Shown here: positions 1-6,238 of the stretch, piece by piece | Layout of the letters: the number at the start of each line of letters is the position of its first letter | Position numbering within the stretch: position 1 is the first letter of the stretch | Assembly: GCA_046537975.1 (NCBI GenBank) | Contig: JBKHJR010000076.1 | Span: 1 to 11,216 of the forward strand | Length of the DNA: 11,216 bases | DNA from: JAWLDV01 sp046537975 | Lineage (GTDB): Bacteria > Desulfobacterota > Desulfobulbia > Desulfobulbales > SURF-16 | Direction of reading: 5' to 3' | The notes under the pieces: generated by a model | Told to the model about the DNA's origin: nothing | Database searches by the model: none | The model's input: the letters and a program-made list of their open reading frames with translations, nothing else | Program-made: the position numbers and the translations under genes

Positions 1-2
1 GC

Positions 3-1274
3 GAGCGTGATCTAACCCAGCGTTATCTATACACTACGCAGACCATAATGGTGGCCCTGGACACGGAAGGCCGGATCACCATGATCAACCGAGCCGGGTG
101 CGAGCTGCTCGGCTACGCCGAGGATGAGATCCTCGGTTGCAACTGGTTCGAGACCTGCCTACCCCAGCCGGAAGGAAGGGACAGTGTTCTTCCGGTCTTC
201 CGGCGTCTGATAGCCAGCGATCTGTCATCGGCCGAGTATTTCGAAAACAGTGTGGTCTGCAGAGACGGAACGCAGCGCCTGATGGGCTGGCACAATGCAT
301 TTTTGGAAGACGATGACGGGCGGATTGTCGGCATATTGAGTTCCGGAGAGGACATCACGGATCGAAAACATGCCGAACAGCAATTAAAGGAAAGCGAAGA
401 ACGTTTACGCAGCATTACGGAATCAACAGGTGATGCCATCATCATGATGGATAACCGGGGAGCGATTTCTTTTTGGAATCCGGCGGCCACAGAAATACTG
501 GGTTACCGGCCCGAAGAAGCGATCGGCCAGGATCTGCACGAAATGTTGGCGCCCCAACGTTATCATGAAGCAGTAAGATCTGCGTTACCGGCGTTTTTGG
601 AAACAGGCTGTGGCAATTTGGTTGGTAAAAAAGTAGAATTGTCGGCCTTGAAAAAAAATGGGTGCGAGATATCAGTTGCCCTTACGCTCTCGGCAGTTTT
701 TCTCCAGGAGCAATGGCATGCGGTGGGCATTCTCCGCGATATCACGGGACAGAAAAATATGGAAAAAGAGCTGGCCCGGCTGGCTGAAACGGACAACTTG
801 ACGGGCCTTTTTAATCGCCGGATATTTATGGAAAGGTTTGCCCATGAAATAAGCCGCTGTCAGCGTTACGGTAAGGCCGCCGTGTTGATGATGCTGGATT
901 TGGACCGTTTCAAAAAAGTCAACGACACCTACGGGCATGCCGCCGGGGATAAGGTTATTCGCCAATTATCACGGATCCTCAGGGAAAACGTTCGCGAAAC
1001 GGATGTTCCCGGCCGCGTAGGTGGTGAAGAATTTACCGTGCTTCTGCCGGAGACAACAGTGGATGCTGCAATGCCGGTGGCGCGACGGCTTTTGCACCAG
1101 ATCCGGAAAAGTGCTGTAGTGGTGGATGACGAAGAGATCCGATTTACTGCCAGCATCGGCGTGGCACAGCTGCGCGCAGATGATGCCGACCCGGAGATCC
1201 TGCTTGCAAGGGCAGATGCGGCCATGTACCAGGCCAAGGACAAGGGAAGGGATAGAGTGGAGGTAAAAAAATGA
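3..1274 (+). CDS. PAS-PAS-GGDEF diguanylate cyclase, 5' end outside window
   Basis: Sensor protein predicted to make cyclic di-GMP from two GTP. The frame is open to the left edge, and the codons before the first ATG (48) already read as PAS-domain sequence, so the true start lies outside the window. Numbering from that ATG, a PAS domain ends near residue 105 (GEDITDRKHAE), a second spans about 118-236 (ending RDITGQKN), a short linker follows, and the GGDEF domain runs from about 247 (DNLTGLFNRR) to 405. The active-site loop is GGEEF at 325-329, a functional variant. An RxxD allosteric inhibition site (R316, D319) sits five residues before it, so product feedback is likely. No transmembrane segment is visible in the part present. 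The stop TGA (1272-1274) overlaps an ATG at 1271, which may be the original start of higB. The signal sensed is unknown. Confidence 0.93.
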   Translation, partial: ERDLTQRYLYTTQTIMVALDTEGRITMINRAGCELLGYAEDEILGCNWFETCLPQPEGRDSVLPVFRRLIASDLSSAEYFENSVVCRDGTQRLMGWHNAFLEDDDGRIVGILSSGEDITDRKHAEQQLKESEERLRSITESTGDAIIMMDNRGAISFWNPAATEILGYRPEEAIGQDLHEMLAPQRYHEAVRSALPAFLETGCGNLVGKKVELSALKKNGCEISVALTLSAVFLQEQWHAVGILRDITGQKNMEKELARLAETDNLTGLFNRRIFMERFAHEISRCQRYGKAAVLMMLDLDRFKKVNDTYGHAAGDKVIRQLSRILRENVRETDVPGRVGGEEFTVLLPETTVDAAMPVARRLLHQIRKSAVVVDDEEIRFTASIGVAQLRADDADPEILLARADAAMYQAKDKGRDRVEVKK

Positions 1275-1277
1275 TTA

Positions 1278-1568
1278 ATGGTTCATCCGGTTAATGAGTA
1301 CCCCGATAAAGAAACTGAGAAAATATTTAACAGGCAATTCTCAACGAAATTGCCCAAAAATATTCAAGGTATAGCACGGAAAAAGCTTGTAATACTCGAT
1401 GCTGCAGTGAGTTTGAATGATTTACGAGTGCCTCCGGGTAATAGGTTGGAGGTATTAAAAGGCAACCGGAAAGGTCAACATAGCATACGCATAAATGATC
1501 AATGGCGAATTTGTTTTAAATGGCGCAATGGTTCTGCGTATGAAGTTGAAATTACAGATTATCATTAG
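1278..1568 (+). CDS. higB: HigB/RelE-family toxin
   Basis: Toxin of a type II toxin-antitoxin pair; HigB proteins are ribosome-dependent mRNA endonucleases. The 96-residue product carries the family's features: the N-terminal DKETEKIF stretch, a central RLEVLKGNRKGQHS segment, and the C-terminal INDQWRICFKW followed by EITDYH. Gene order toxin then antitoxin is typical of higBA. The start is odd. The only usable ATG in this frame is 1278, which adds MVHPVNEYP before the usual HigB N-terminus and sits 14 nt from the nearest Shine-Dalgarno (GGAGG, 1259-1263). A better-placed ATG at 1271 leads to a stop after seven codons. Removing 16 bp (1281-1296) would restore MINEYPDKETEKIF, so the start region seems to have been altered and toxin expression may be reduced. 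Confidence 0.86.
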   Translation: MVHPVNEYPDKETEKIFNRQFSTKLPKNIQGIARKKLVILDAAVSLNDLRVPPGNRLEVLKGNRKGQHSIRINDQWRICFKWRNGSAYEVEITDYH

Positions 1569-1576
1569 GAGATTAT

Positions 1577-1894
1577 ATGAAAAATAAAAAGTTGCCGCCC
1601 ATTCATCCCGGTAAGATTTTAATAGATGAATTTTTGATTCCCATGGGAATCAGCCAGTATCGCTTGGCCAAAGATATAAGCGTTTCTCCCAGGCGTATAA
1701 ATGAAATAGTACATGAGAAACGATCCATTACAGCCGATACCACGCTTCGCTTCGGTCGTTTTTTTGGCATGAACCCTCAATTTTGGCTGAATCTCCAGAA
1801 TCGCTACGATTTGGAAACCACAGAGGATTTACTGGGGAAACGACTTCATACAGAAGTAAATTCATTTCCGGTGGAAACAACAAATATTCACTGA
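1577..1894 (+). CDS. higA: HigA-family antitoxin (XRE-type HTH)
   Basis: Antitoxin partner of the preceding HigB toxin. It is expected to bind and neutralise the toxin and to repress the operon through its helix-turn-helix. The 105-residue protein opens with the HigA signature PPIHPGKILIDEFLIPMGIS, continues with a helix-turn-helix (about residues 25-60, QYRLAKDISVSPRRINEIV), and ends with the FGMNPQFWLNLQNRYDLE segment characteristic of HigA/VapI. It starts 8 nt after the toxin stop behind a good AGGAG site, so the two are co-transcribed. No operator is evident upstream of the pair, and the close upstream GGDEF gene leaves no room for a separate promoter outside coding sequence. An attC-like repeat starts 4 nt after its stop codon. 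Confidence 0.92.
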   Translation: MKNKKLPPIHPGKILIDEFLIPMGISQYRLAKDISVSPRRINEIVHEKRSITADTTLRFGRFFGMNPQFWLNLQNRYDLETTEDLLGKRLHTEVNSFPVETTNIH

Positions 1895-1897
1895 AGG

Positions 1898-1971
1898 TTA
1901 TAACCTTCCTGCTTCACTCTGACCGGTGTCCCGCTGCCGTTGCACACCGGCAGGTGAGCAGGTCGTTAGAT
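1898..1971 (+). repeat. attC-like integron recombination site
   Basis: A 74-nt imperfect inverted repeat fills the gap between higA and the next gene. The right end is GTTAGAT (1965-1971), an exact match to the integron core GTTRRRY. The left end is TTATAAC (1898-1904), which keeps AAC but departs from RYYYAAC at two positions. Between them, CCTGC (1909-1913) pairs with GCAGG, TCAC pairs with GTGA after an unpaired T, and CCGGTGT (1923-1929) pairs perfectly with ACACCGG (1944-1950) around a 14-nt terminal segment. Core boxes, spacer, extrahelical base and inner stem follow the attC plan. The next ORF starts 4 nt after the core, as in gene cassettes. No integrase gene is in the window, so this is a structural call. 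Confidence 0.55.
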
Positions 1972-1975
1972 CGCT

Positions 1976-2446
1976 ATGAGCACTTCCTTCAGACATACCG
2001 CCGGATTCGGCAAACGGATTGAGTACTGGGTTGTTGGCCTGATGCTGAAGGAGGGAATCGACGTTTATGTCCCTCTGGTCGATGACATTGGCGTCGATGC
2101 GGTGGTTCGCCGCGAAGACGGTTCATTCGTCGAGGTCCAGATCAAGGCACGGTCGCGCGACGTGAAGATGGGAGATGGCGCCTTATTTGCCGCACTGACC
2201 CACGAACTGCGAAGCAACTATTGGTTTGTATTCTATTCTGAACGGCTGGATAGGTTTTGGATAATGAGCTCCCAAGAGTTCATCGACGAGTCAGTGCAAA
2301 ATAAATCGGGGAAGAATCAGGGAAAGCGGAGCATATGGTTCAACGGCAAACGGAAAGACAAGGTGACCGGGGAATACACAGAACACTGTCATGAGCGTTT
2401 CAAGAAATACATCGCAAGTGATTTTTCGCGGTTGGTCAAAATCTAA
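1976..2446 (+). CDS. small PD-(D/E)XK-like nuclease-fold protein, probable gene cassette
   Basis: A 156-residue protein not matched to a named gene. The N-terminal part resembles PD-(D/E)XK nuclease-fold proteins of the Holliday-junction-resolvase/DUF4365 sort: a helix with E16 (GKRIEYWVV), a strand with D41 (IGVDAVV), then E53-V-Q55-I-K57 in a second strand (FVEVQIKARS), giving the D...QxK/ExQxK pattern. The C-terminal half is basic and uncharacterised (WFNGKRKDKVTGEYTEH). No signal peptide or membrane segment is visible. ATG 1976 lies 4 nt after the GTTAGAT core of one attC-like site, and its TAA stop lies within the ATCTAAC core of the next. This is the layout of an integron cassette with a very short leader, and no obvious Shine-Dalgarno is present. 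The role could be restriction, repair or defence; none is demonstrated. Confidence 0.72.
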   Translation: MSTSFRHTAGFGKRIEYWVVGLMLKEGIDVYVPLVDDIGVDAVVRREDGSFVEVQIKARSRDVKMGDGALFAALTHELRSNYWFVFYSERLDRFWIMSSQEFIDESVQNKSGKNQGKRSIWFNGKRKDKVTGEYTEHCHERFKKYIASDFSRLVKI

Positions 2447-2499
2447 CAATTCGCCGCAGCACGGCGCGGAAACCGCGCGGCTAAGATTGATCGTTGTGG
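2441..2499 (+). repeat. attC-like site (59-nt element) with noncanonical right core
   Basis: The left end ATCTAAC (2441-2447) matches RYYYAAC exactly and is followed by AATTCG, as in many class 1 cassette 59-base elements. A GCGCGG-AAA-CCGCGC hairpin (2464-2478) forms the centre, and CGCGGCTAAG follows in the place of the usual right inner box. The right core, expected as GTTRRRY, is GTTGTGG (2493-2499), which keeps GTT but not the rest. The nuclease gene's stop codon lies in the left core. In integron arrays the last six bases of this core come from whatever lies next, so the odd core could mark the end of an array, a secondary-site insertion, or decay. Weaker evidence than a full covariance-model match. 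Confidence 0.5.
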
Positions 2500-2655
2500 A
2501 AACGGAAGAGGGATGGTATGAAAAATATTTAAGATCCCGGGGATTGTCTGGACACGACACTGTGATTCTGCCGTACCGGTTACACCAAATTTTACACCAG
2601 ATCAAGAAATTGCTATATAAAAAGCAGTAAAATCAAAAAGATAAGTAAATGCCTA
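2500..2655 (+). other. no recognisable gene; possible relic reading frame
   Basis: Nothing here can be assigned. An open frame on the plus strand runs from about 2487 to a TAA at 2628-2630 and would encode about 47 residues (from VVETEEGWYEKYLRSRG to LHQIKKLLYKKQ), lacking a clear start or ribosome-binding site. The lysine-rich tail and the position just before the truncated tRNA suggest degraded element DNA, perhaps the end of a lost gene. The 3' part is AT-rich. Confidence 0.3.
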
Positions 2656-2656
2656 A

Positions 2657-2706
2657 CCTGAATGGGATTCAGGGGGTCGGAGGTTCAAATCCTCTCGTCC
2701 CGACCA
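2657..2706 (+). tRNA. 3' half of tRNA-Pro(GGG): truncated copy, probable attachment site
   Basis: The segment reads as the second half of a tRNA. Anticodon stem CCTGA (2657-2661) and TCAGG (2669-2673) enclose the 7-nt loop ATGGGAT, giving anticodon GGG (2664-2666) after T33. Then come a 5-nt variable loop (2674-2678), the T arm GGAGG-TTCAAAT-CCTCT (2679-2695), the acceptor 3' strand CGTCCCG (2696-2702), discriminator A and encoded CCA (2704-2706). The expected 5' half (acceptor strand CGGGACG and a D arm) is absent from the AT-rich sequence upstream, so this cannot be a working tRNA. Truncation inside the tRNA with an intact 3' end is the usual mark of the distal junction of a tRNA-integrating element, which would lie to the left. 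Confidence 0.82.
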
Positions 2707-2716
2707 TCTACACAAA

Positions 2717-2756
2717 GGGCTTTAACGCTTGTTTCAAGGCGTTAAAGCCCTTTTTT
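2717..2756 (+). terminator. Rho-independent terminator after the tRNA-Pro 3' end
   Basis: Perfect 12-bp stem GGGCTTTAACGC (2717-2728) with GCGTTAAAGCCC (2739-2750) around a 10-nt loop, followed directly by six T residues (2751-2756). The flanks CACAAA and TTTGTG extend the symmetry, so it may work in both directions. Placed 10 nt after the tRNA CCA end, it is most likely the native terminator of the tRNA-Pro gene, now shielding grdC from transcription of the accessory region. Confidence 0.88.
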
Positions 2757-2761
2757 GTGCC

Positions 2762-2791
2762 TTGACTTTCCGACTGAATATAACTTATCCT
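2762..2791 (+). promoter_or_regulatory. candidate sigma-70 promoter for grdC-grdA
   Basis: TTGACT (2762-2767) is five-sixths of the -35 consensus. It is followed after 18 nt by TATCCT (2786-2791), which matches four of six -10 positions. It sits just after the terminator T-tract and about 80 nt before the grdC start, in AT-rich DNA. No riboswitch-like fold was seen in the leader. Confidence 0.4.
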
Positions 2792-2880
2792 GAAATTATA
2801 ATTTTAAATAATCACACCAGAATATAATAAAATTAGTAAATTTTATTATCATGAAATTTCGTCCAGAAAGGTAGTTGTTG

Positions 2881-4356
2881 ATGACTGATAGTCCCGTAAT
2901 CCAAAGCTGTTCCTGTTGCCTCGCCCATGTCCCGGATCTGGTTAGATACGGATCCAAACCGCGCCGGGAGATAAATAACAATCTGGACATTCAGTCGCAA
3001 ATAGAACGCCATCTCCGCTCCTATGAGGAAGCTGTCAATTATCCCCCCAATCAGACTTATATCGGCAATATCTCTCCTGATCAACTGGCGGAAATCGGTA
3101 GACCCTGGTACGCCCGGCCGATAAGTACCGGAGAGGCTGCATCCAGAAAGGACGGCAGGTTCGGGGAAATTACTGATCAGGAAACCTTCCTGGCCCTGCT
3201 GAAAAAGGCTGATGTCCTGAATCCTCCGCTTTTCAGACTTTCCGGAGACTTCTCTGCCCGACTGGAGACCGCCCTGGCTGGCCATACGCTGTTTAAAGAT
3301 GACCGGGTAAATTTAGCTGCCGGACAAAATTCAGGTCCGCAGTATAAGGAATCCGAGGGAGGATCACCCCTCCCCATACATCTGGGTCAGGAGCTTGTGG
3401 GCTATTTTCATGGAGATGAACGGGCCGAAGGACGGGATGATGAAAATCTCCTGGCCCATCATCTCCTGGAAAATCTGTGCAGCAAGGCTTCAGGGGTTCT
3501 GGCCCTGAAGCGGCTTCTCCACCGTTCTGAAATCGAGCCTGGAGATGTCGATTTTGTGATAAGCTGCGGGGAGGAGGCCTGTGGAGATCGCTACCAGAGG
3601 GGAGGTGGTGGTATGGCCAAGGCGATTGCCGCCATGAGCGGCTGTGACAACGCCTCGGGTATGGATATTAAAAACTTCTGTGCGGCCCCGTCTTCAGCTC
3701 TGGTCACTGCCTCGGCTATGGTCAAGGCCGGTGTGTTTAAACGGGTTGTTGTTCTGGGAGGCGGTTCCCTGGCCAAACTTGGTATGAAGTTTCAGTCCTT
3801 CTTAGAAAGAGATATGAAGATCCTTGATGACTGTCTTGCCTCTACAGCTATTCTGGTAACCAGGGACGACGGCCTGAGCCCTGTTATCAGGACCGATCCC
3901 GGAGCCTTCGGCAACGTCCCTGTAGGGGCCAGCACCTCGGATGAGGCGGTATTCAGGCATTATCTGCTCAAGCCCCTTGAAAATCTGGGCCTGAAGTGTA
4001 CGGATATTGATCGCTTTGCCGTGGAGCTGCAGAACCCGGAAATTATGGAATTTGCCGGCTCCGGGGATGTCGCCCGGAAAAATTACCGCAAGATTGCCGC
4101 CATGGCGGTCCGTTCCGGTCAGTTGGAAAAAAAGGATATGGACACTTGGGGCAGCAAGGTGGGGATGGTCGGGTTTGCTCCGACCCAGGGCCATATCCCT
4201 TCCGCTGTCCCCTATATGGGTCACGCCCTGGATCAGATAAACAGGCAGGAGATCAGTCGGGTCATGTTTCTGGCCCGGGCCAGTCTCTTTCTTAACCGCT
4301 GCACCGATCTTCTGGACGGGGTTTCATTTATTCTGGAGAAGAATCCGGCAACTTAA
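2881..4356 (+). CDS. grdC: glycine/sarcosine/betaine reductase component C subunit (GrdC)
   Basis: Subunit of protein C, which takes the carboxymethyl group passed on by selenoprotein A and releases acetyl phosphate. The 491-residue product fits GrdC length (about 500) and has a thiolase/KAS III-like fold. The N-terminus CLAHVPDLVRYGSKP and the segment VNYPPNQTYIGN are typical of GrdC. Central motifs are SCGEEACGD (228-236) and GMDIKNFCAAPSSAL, with Cys267 at the position of the thiolase-family active cysteine; late GFAPTQGHIPSAVPYMGHA is also conserved. ATG 2881 is chosen over two preceding TTG codons because AAGG (2868-2871) lies 9 nt upstream of it. grdA follows after 61 nt. The usual partner grdD, which carries the acyl-bearing cysteine, is not adjacent or elsewhere in the window. 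Confidence 0.94.
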   Translation: MTDSPVIQSCSCCLAHVPDLVRYGSKPRREINNNLDIQSQIERHLRSYEEAVNYPPNQTYIGNISPDQLAEIGRPWYARPISTGEAASRKDGRFGEITDQETFLALLKKADVLNPPLFRLSGDFSARLETALAGHTLFKDDRVNLAAGQNSGPQYKESEGGSPLPIHLGQELVGYFHGDERAEGRDDENLLAHHLLENLCSKASGVLALKRLLHRSEIEPGDVDFVISCGEEACGDRYQRGGGGMAKAIAAMSGCDNASGMDIKNFCAAPSSALVTASAMVKAGVFKRVVVLGGGSLAKLGMKFQSFLERDMKILDDCLASTAILVTRDDGLSPVIRTDPGAFGNVPVGASTSDEAVFRHYLLKPLENLGLKCTDIDRFAVELQNPEIMEFAGSGDVARKNYRKIAAMAVRSGQLEKKDMDTWGSKVGMVGFAPTQGHIPSAVPYMGHALDQINRQEISRVMFLARASLFLNRCTDLLDGVSFILEKNPAT

Positions 4357-4417
4357 AATTTGAAACCTAACACCTGAAACATAATACTCCGGTATCAGCC
4401 GGCCCGGGAGGAAATTT

Positions 4418-4870
4418 ATGCTGAAAGACAAGAAGGCCGTGGTTTTTGGGGAACGCGACGATATTTCCGGCAAGACAATCTCTATCTGTCTGCAGGCTGC
4501 CGGGGCCGAGGTGGTCTACGAAGCTACAGCCTGTTTTGTCTGAACTGCAGCCGGAGCCGTAGGTCCTGCGGCCCAGGAGGAAATAAAGAATCTGGCGGAG
4601 CAGTACGGGGCGGAGAACCTGATAATCGTCTTCGGCCTGAATCAGATTTTCAATCTCAGAATAATGGCCACTACTTTTAAAGACGGGGATCCCGGGTACA
4701 GCGGGCCTCTTGCCGGGGTCCCCCTGAATCTGCATAGCTATCATATCCTGGAACTTAAAGACCACATTCCGGCAGAGGTATGGGAAAGGGAGATGGGGCT
4801 TTATGAACTCGAGATTGAGGAAGAGACCCAGAACCAGATCAAGGAGACACTGGCTCAGATCCGCGATTAG
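4418..4870 (+). CDS. grdA: selenoprotein A of glycine/betaine reductase (GrdA), UGA read as Sec
   Basis: Small redox selenoprotein that takes the carboxymethyl group from protein B as a Se-carboxymethyl intermediate, hands it to protein C, and is re-reduced by thioredoxin. The 150-codon frame has one in-frame TGA (4541-4543), at residue 42 in CFVU-TAAG, exactly the GrdA active-site motif (Cys39, Sec42). Family sequence runs on after it: GPAAQEEIKNLAEQYGAENL, then DGDPGYSGPLAGVPLNLHSYH, ending at TAG 4868-4870. A strong Shine-Dalgarno GGGAGG (4406-4411) sits 6 nt before ATG 4418. A hairpin beginning 12 nt after the TGA is a good SECIS candidate. Standard gene calling would miss this gene or report only a C-terminal fragment from 4664. 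The system is shared by the glycine, sarcosine and betaine pathways, so it does not reveal the substrate. Confidence 0.95.
4556..4572 (+). promoter_or_regulatory. SECIS-like hairpin in grdA
   Basis: GCCGTAG (4556-4562) pairs with CTGCGGC (4566-4572) over 7 bp (one G-U pair), leaving GTC at the tip. It starts 12 nt after the TGA. The apical sequence with adjacent G and U resembles the SelB-binding loop of bacterial SECIS elements, including the AGGTC of E. coli fdhF. Called from hand folding; the surrounding codons are constrained by the protein as well. Confidence 0.65.
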
Positions 4871-4914
4871 TCCAGTGATTTATAGTCTCCCTGAGCTATT
4901 ACTCGCTCCCGTAC

Positions 4915-6237
4915 CTAACTGAAAACGGTCTGCTCTTTAACCGGGACGGCCAGGGCCTGGAGAGCCTTCCTGACCAGGTCCCTGCGCAGGGTCTTTTCTT
5001 CATCCCTGCTTTTATCCGGATCACCAAAAGGGTGGGGAATTGCCACCGTGGGAACGATACGGTTAGCCCCTACCGTCCTGGAGATGGGGACGATGGAGCA
5101 GGCGTGGACAACTGTCAGGCCGTAGCGCTCGATTTCCTTGACCATCGTTGCTCCGCAACGAGTACAGGTCCCTCAGGTAGAGGTAAGGATGACCCCTTCC
5201 ACCCCGTCCGCCAGCAGCCGCCGGCCGATATCCTTGCCGAATTCCGCGGCATTGGCTACCGGTGTGGCATTACCCACTGTGGCATAGTAGTATTCGTGCA
5301 GTGAGCCGAAAGCCCCTTCTTTCAGCAGTTCCAGAACAGCGTCCAGGGGCAGGACCCGGTTGGGGTCTTCATTGGCAAAGGTGGGATCGTAGCCGCCGTG
5401 AGCGGTCTGATGTGTTTCCGGGCTCAGGGCGGTAAATCCCTTCAGGGGATAGACCCCGAAACTGTGGGCATGGGCGGCCTCAATCCTGTCCGGGTTGCCC
5501 TTGGGAACAATGCCCCCTGAGGTCACCAGGGCCAGACGGGCACTGCTTATCCCGGTAAGAGCAGGGGCAGGCTCGACCCGGTCAAAGACGGGCATGGGGT
5601 ATTCGCTGGTGAAAGATTCGCCTTTGATCTTCCTGAGAAGCAGGTTTACCGCTCTTACGGCTCCTGCTTCTTCAGCAAAGTAGTTCTGCCTGAGGCCGTG
5701 AGGGATATAATCATCCTGTTGTGCTGATATCTCCTTTTTTTGCAGCAGCTTGTCCCCAAGGGCCGCCATTTTCTTAAGACCGCTTTCCATGGACATGACA
5801 TCTTCCCCCACCGGGGCGATATATATATCCCTTCTGTATTCGGTAACTGCCGGATTCTCCGGGTACATCCCGGTCACGGCAGGCACCCCGAACCGCTCCT
5901 GTATGGCCCGGCACACTGCACCGCAGGCGATGCCATAGCGTCCGGCATTGAAGGCAGGGCCTGCCAGCACAAGTTGAGGCTGCTCTGACTGCGGACCTGT
6001 AAAACTGGGTTCGAGCAGGGTCTGGACTTCCTCGACTGCTTCTTTGGTATGTTCGGCAAAATAGTTGTCGCCGAAGACCAGGGTTGTGGTAATTTTAAGA
6101 TCAGGACAAAGTTTCTCCAGAAGGAGGCCCGGACCTCGGGCTCCCTCGTAAACGACCGGGGCGAGATCAGCTTTTTCTTCTCCCCCTATCCCCCCGAAGA
6201 ACTGATTCAGACAGTGGATCACTTTTGTTTGCGGCAT
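4915..6237 (-). CDS. grdB: substrate-specific selenoprotein B subunit of glycine/betaine reductase (GrdB/GrdH/GrdF type)
   Basis: Selenocysteine subunit of protein B, which binds the amine substrate and transfers its carboxymethyl group to GrdA. The frame is 441 codons with one in-frame TGA (plus-strand 5173-5175) at residue 355, in TST-U-GTCTRC-GATMVKEIE: the UxxCxxC redox motif (Sec355, Cys358, Cys361). Family sequence occurs on both sides: QFFGGIGGEEKAD, LVLAGPAFNAGRYGIACG, PMPVFDRVEPAPAL and SGGIVPKGNPDRIE before it; TVGANRIVPTVAIPHPFGDP and the terminal KEQTVF after it. A read-through product of 440 residues matches the family length. The start lies 1 nt after the grdE stop with AGGGA upstream, so translation is coupled. 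It converges on grdA across a 44-nt gap. A standard caller would end it at 5173. Glycine, sarcosine or betaine specificity cannot be assigned. Confidence 0.94.
5146..5160 (-). promoter_or_regulatory. SECIS-like hairpin in grdB
   Basis: On the coding (minus) strand, CGTTGC-GGA-GCAACG is a perfect 6-bp stem with a 3-nt loop beginning 12 nt after the UGA. A flanking GACC/GGTC pair could extend the helix across an internal loop. Distance and size suit a bacterial SECIS. The loop lacks the clear GU seen in grdA, so the SelB contact is less certain. Confidence 0.6.
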
Positions 6238-6238
6238 A

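Noticed and set aside
2657..2706. A functional tRNA-Pro gene
   Set aside because: No 5' acceptor strand or D arm can be built from the AT-rich bases upstream; only the 3' half is present.
2792..2880. Glycine riboswitch in the grdC leader
   Set aside because: The leader is short and AT-rich and shows none of the conserved glycine-aptamer helices.
3802..4224. Long minus-strand ORF opposite grdC, and similar ORFs opposite grdE and the SDR gene
   Set aside because: They lie wholly within well-supported genes, show no family motifs, and have poor start contexts.
4389..4402. CCGG-TATCAG-CCGG hairpin before grdA as a regulatory element
   Set aside because: Only a 4-bp stem of a self-complementary tetramer; likely chance.
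4664..4870. A separate 68-residue ORF starting at 4664
   Set aside because: It is the C-terminal part of GrdA in the same frame as the upstream UGA-containing gene, not an independent gene.
4871..4914. A bidirectional terminator between grdA and grdB
   Set aside because: No stem longer than four pairs and no T-tract; CTCCC occurs as a direct, not inverted, repeat.
4915..5145. A separate 76-residue minus-strand ORF
   Set aside because: It is the GrdB C-terminus after the Sec codon; the family sequence is continuous through the UGA.
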